Origin: CAUZJO01 sp963580245
Lineage (GTDB): Bacteria; Sumerlaeota; Sumerlaeia; MVZB01
Length of the DNA stretch: 5,944 nt
Direction: 5' to 3'
NCBI GenBank assembly: GCA_963580245.1
Contig: CAUZJO010000201.1
Coordinates: 1 to 5,944 of the forward strand
The notes beneath the pieces are model-generated. The model saw only the letters and a list, made by a program, of their open reading frames with translations. It ran no database searches and was not told the origin of the DNA. The position numbers were made by a program, and so were the translations under genes. Shown here piece after piece: positions 5,939-5,944 of this stretch (positions within the stretch are counted from its first letter, which is position 1; each line of letters opens with the position of its first letter).

Positions 5939-5944
5939 GTTGCG

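Noticed and set aside
5771..5944. Plus-strand frame from ATG at 5771, open for 58 codons to the window edge
   Set aside because: It overlaps the palindrome cluster at its start, has no clear ribosome site, matches nothing I recognise, and cannot be told from a shadow of the equally doubtful minus-strand frame. Sequence to the right would settle it.

Overview
This is a bacterial chromosomal window of moderately high GC content, with local dips. Every gene I can support lies on the minus strand. In transcription order (right to left) they are: a possible small ORF of doubtful status at the right edge, a classical short-chain dehydrogenase/reductase (SDR), a sodium:solute symporter (SSS family), a Bcp/PrxQ-type peroxiredoxin, and a large secreted protein joining an N-terminal LamG-like jelly-roll to a C-terminal AlgJ/AlgX-type SGNH domain. 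I see no RNA gene, insertion sequence, CRISPR array or phage gene. A secreted LamG protein with an AlgJ/AlgX-like domain would suit the Planctomycetes or a related environmental lineage such as Hydrogenedentota. That placement is an inference from architecture only; there is no phylogenetic marker here.

Right to left: bases 5727-5944 are AT-richer than the rest (about 43% GC at 5761-5820). They hold a cluster of perfect palindromes upstream of the SDR start, which may be an operator region. They also hold a 71-codon open frame whose stop overlaps the SDR start; I treat it as doubtful. The SDR (4965-5726) and symporter (3354-4934) are 30 bases apart and probably co-transcribed, which suggests uptake of a small organic solute followed by NAD-dependent oxidation or reduction. 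The substrate cannot be read from the sequence. After a 102-base gap comes the peroxiredoxin, whose best start is a TTG at 3251 behind a near-perfect Shine-Dalgarno sequence. This is a more upstream-trimmed model than the first ATG would give.

Between the peroxiredoxin and the AlgJ-like gene is a 168-base leader. Its last part contains four perfect short inverted repeats packed into about 76 bases. One of them sits between an unusually distant Shine-Dalgarno sequence and the start codon. The AlgJ-like protein (754 aa) keeps the Asp-x-His and Gly-Asp-Ser residues expected of an exopolysaccharide O-acetyltransferase-type SGNH enzyme, but no membrane-bound MBOAT (AlgI-like) partner is visible. 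Bases 1-344, downstream of it, hold no gene I can support.

The clearest points for follow-up are the multidomain AlgJ-like protein, the structured leader in front of it, the palindrome cluster in front of the SDR, and the SDR's Asn-to-Cys change at a catalytic position. None of these by itself proves a new system.
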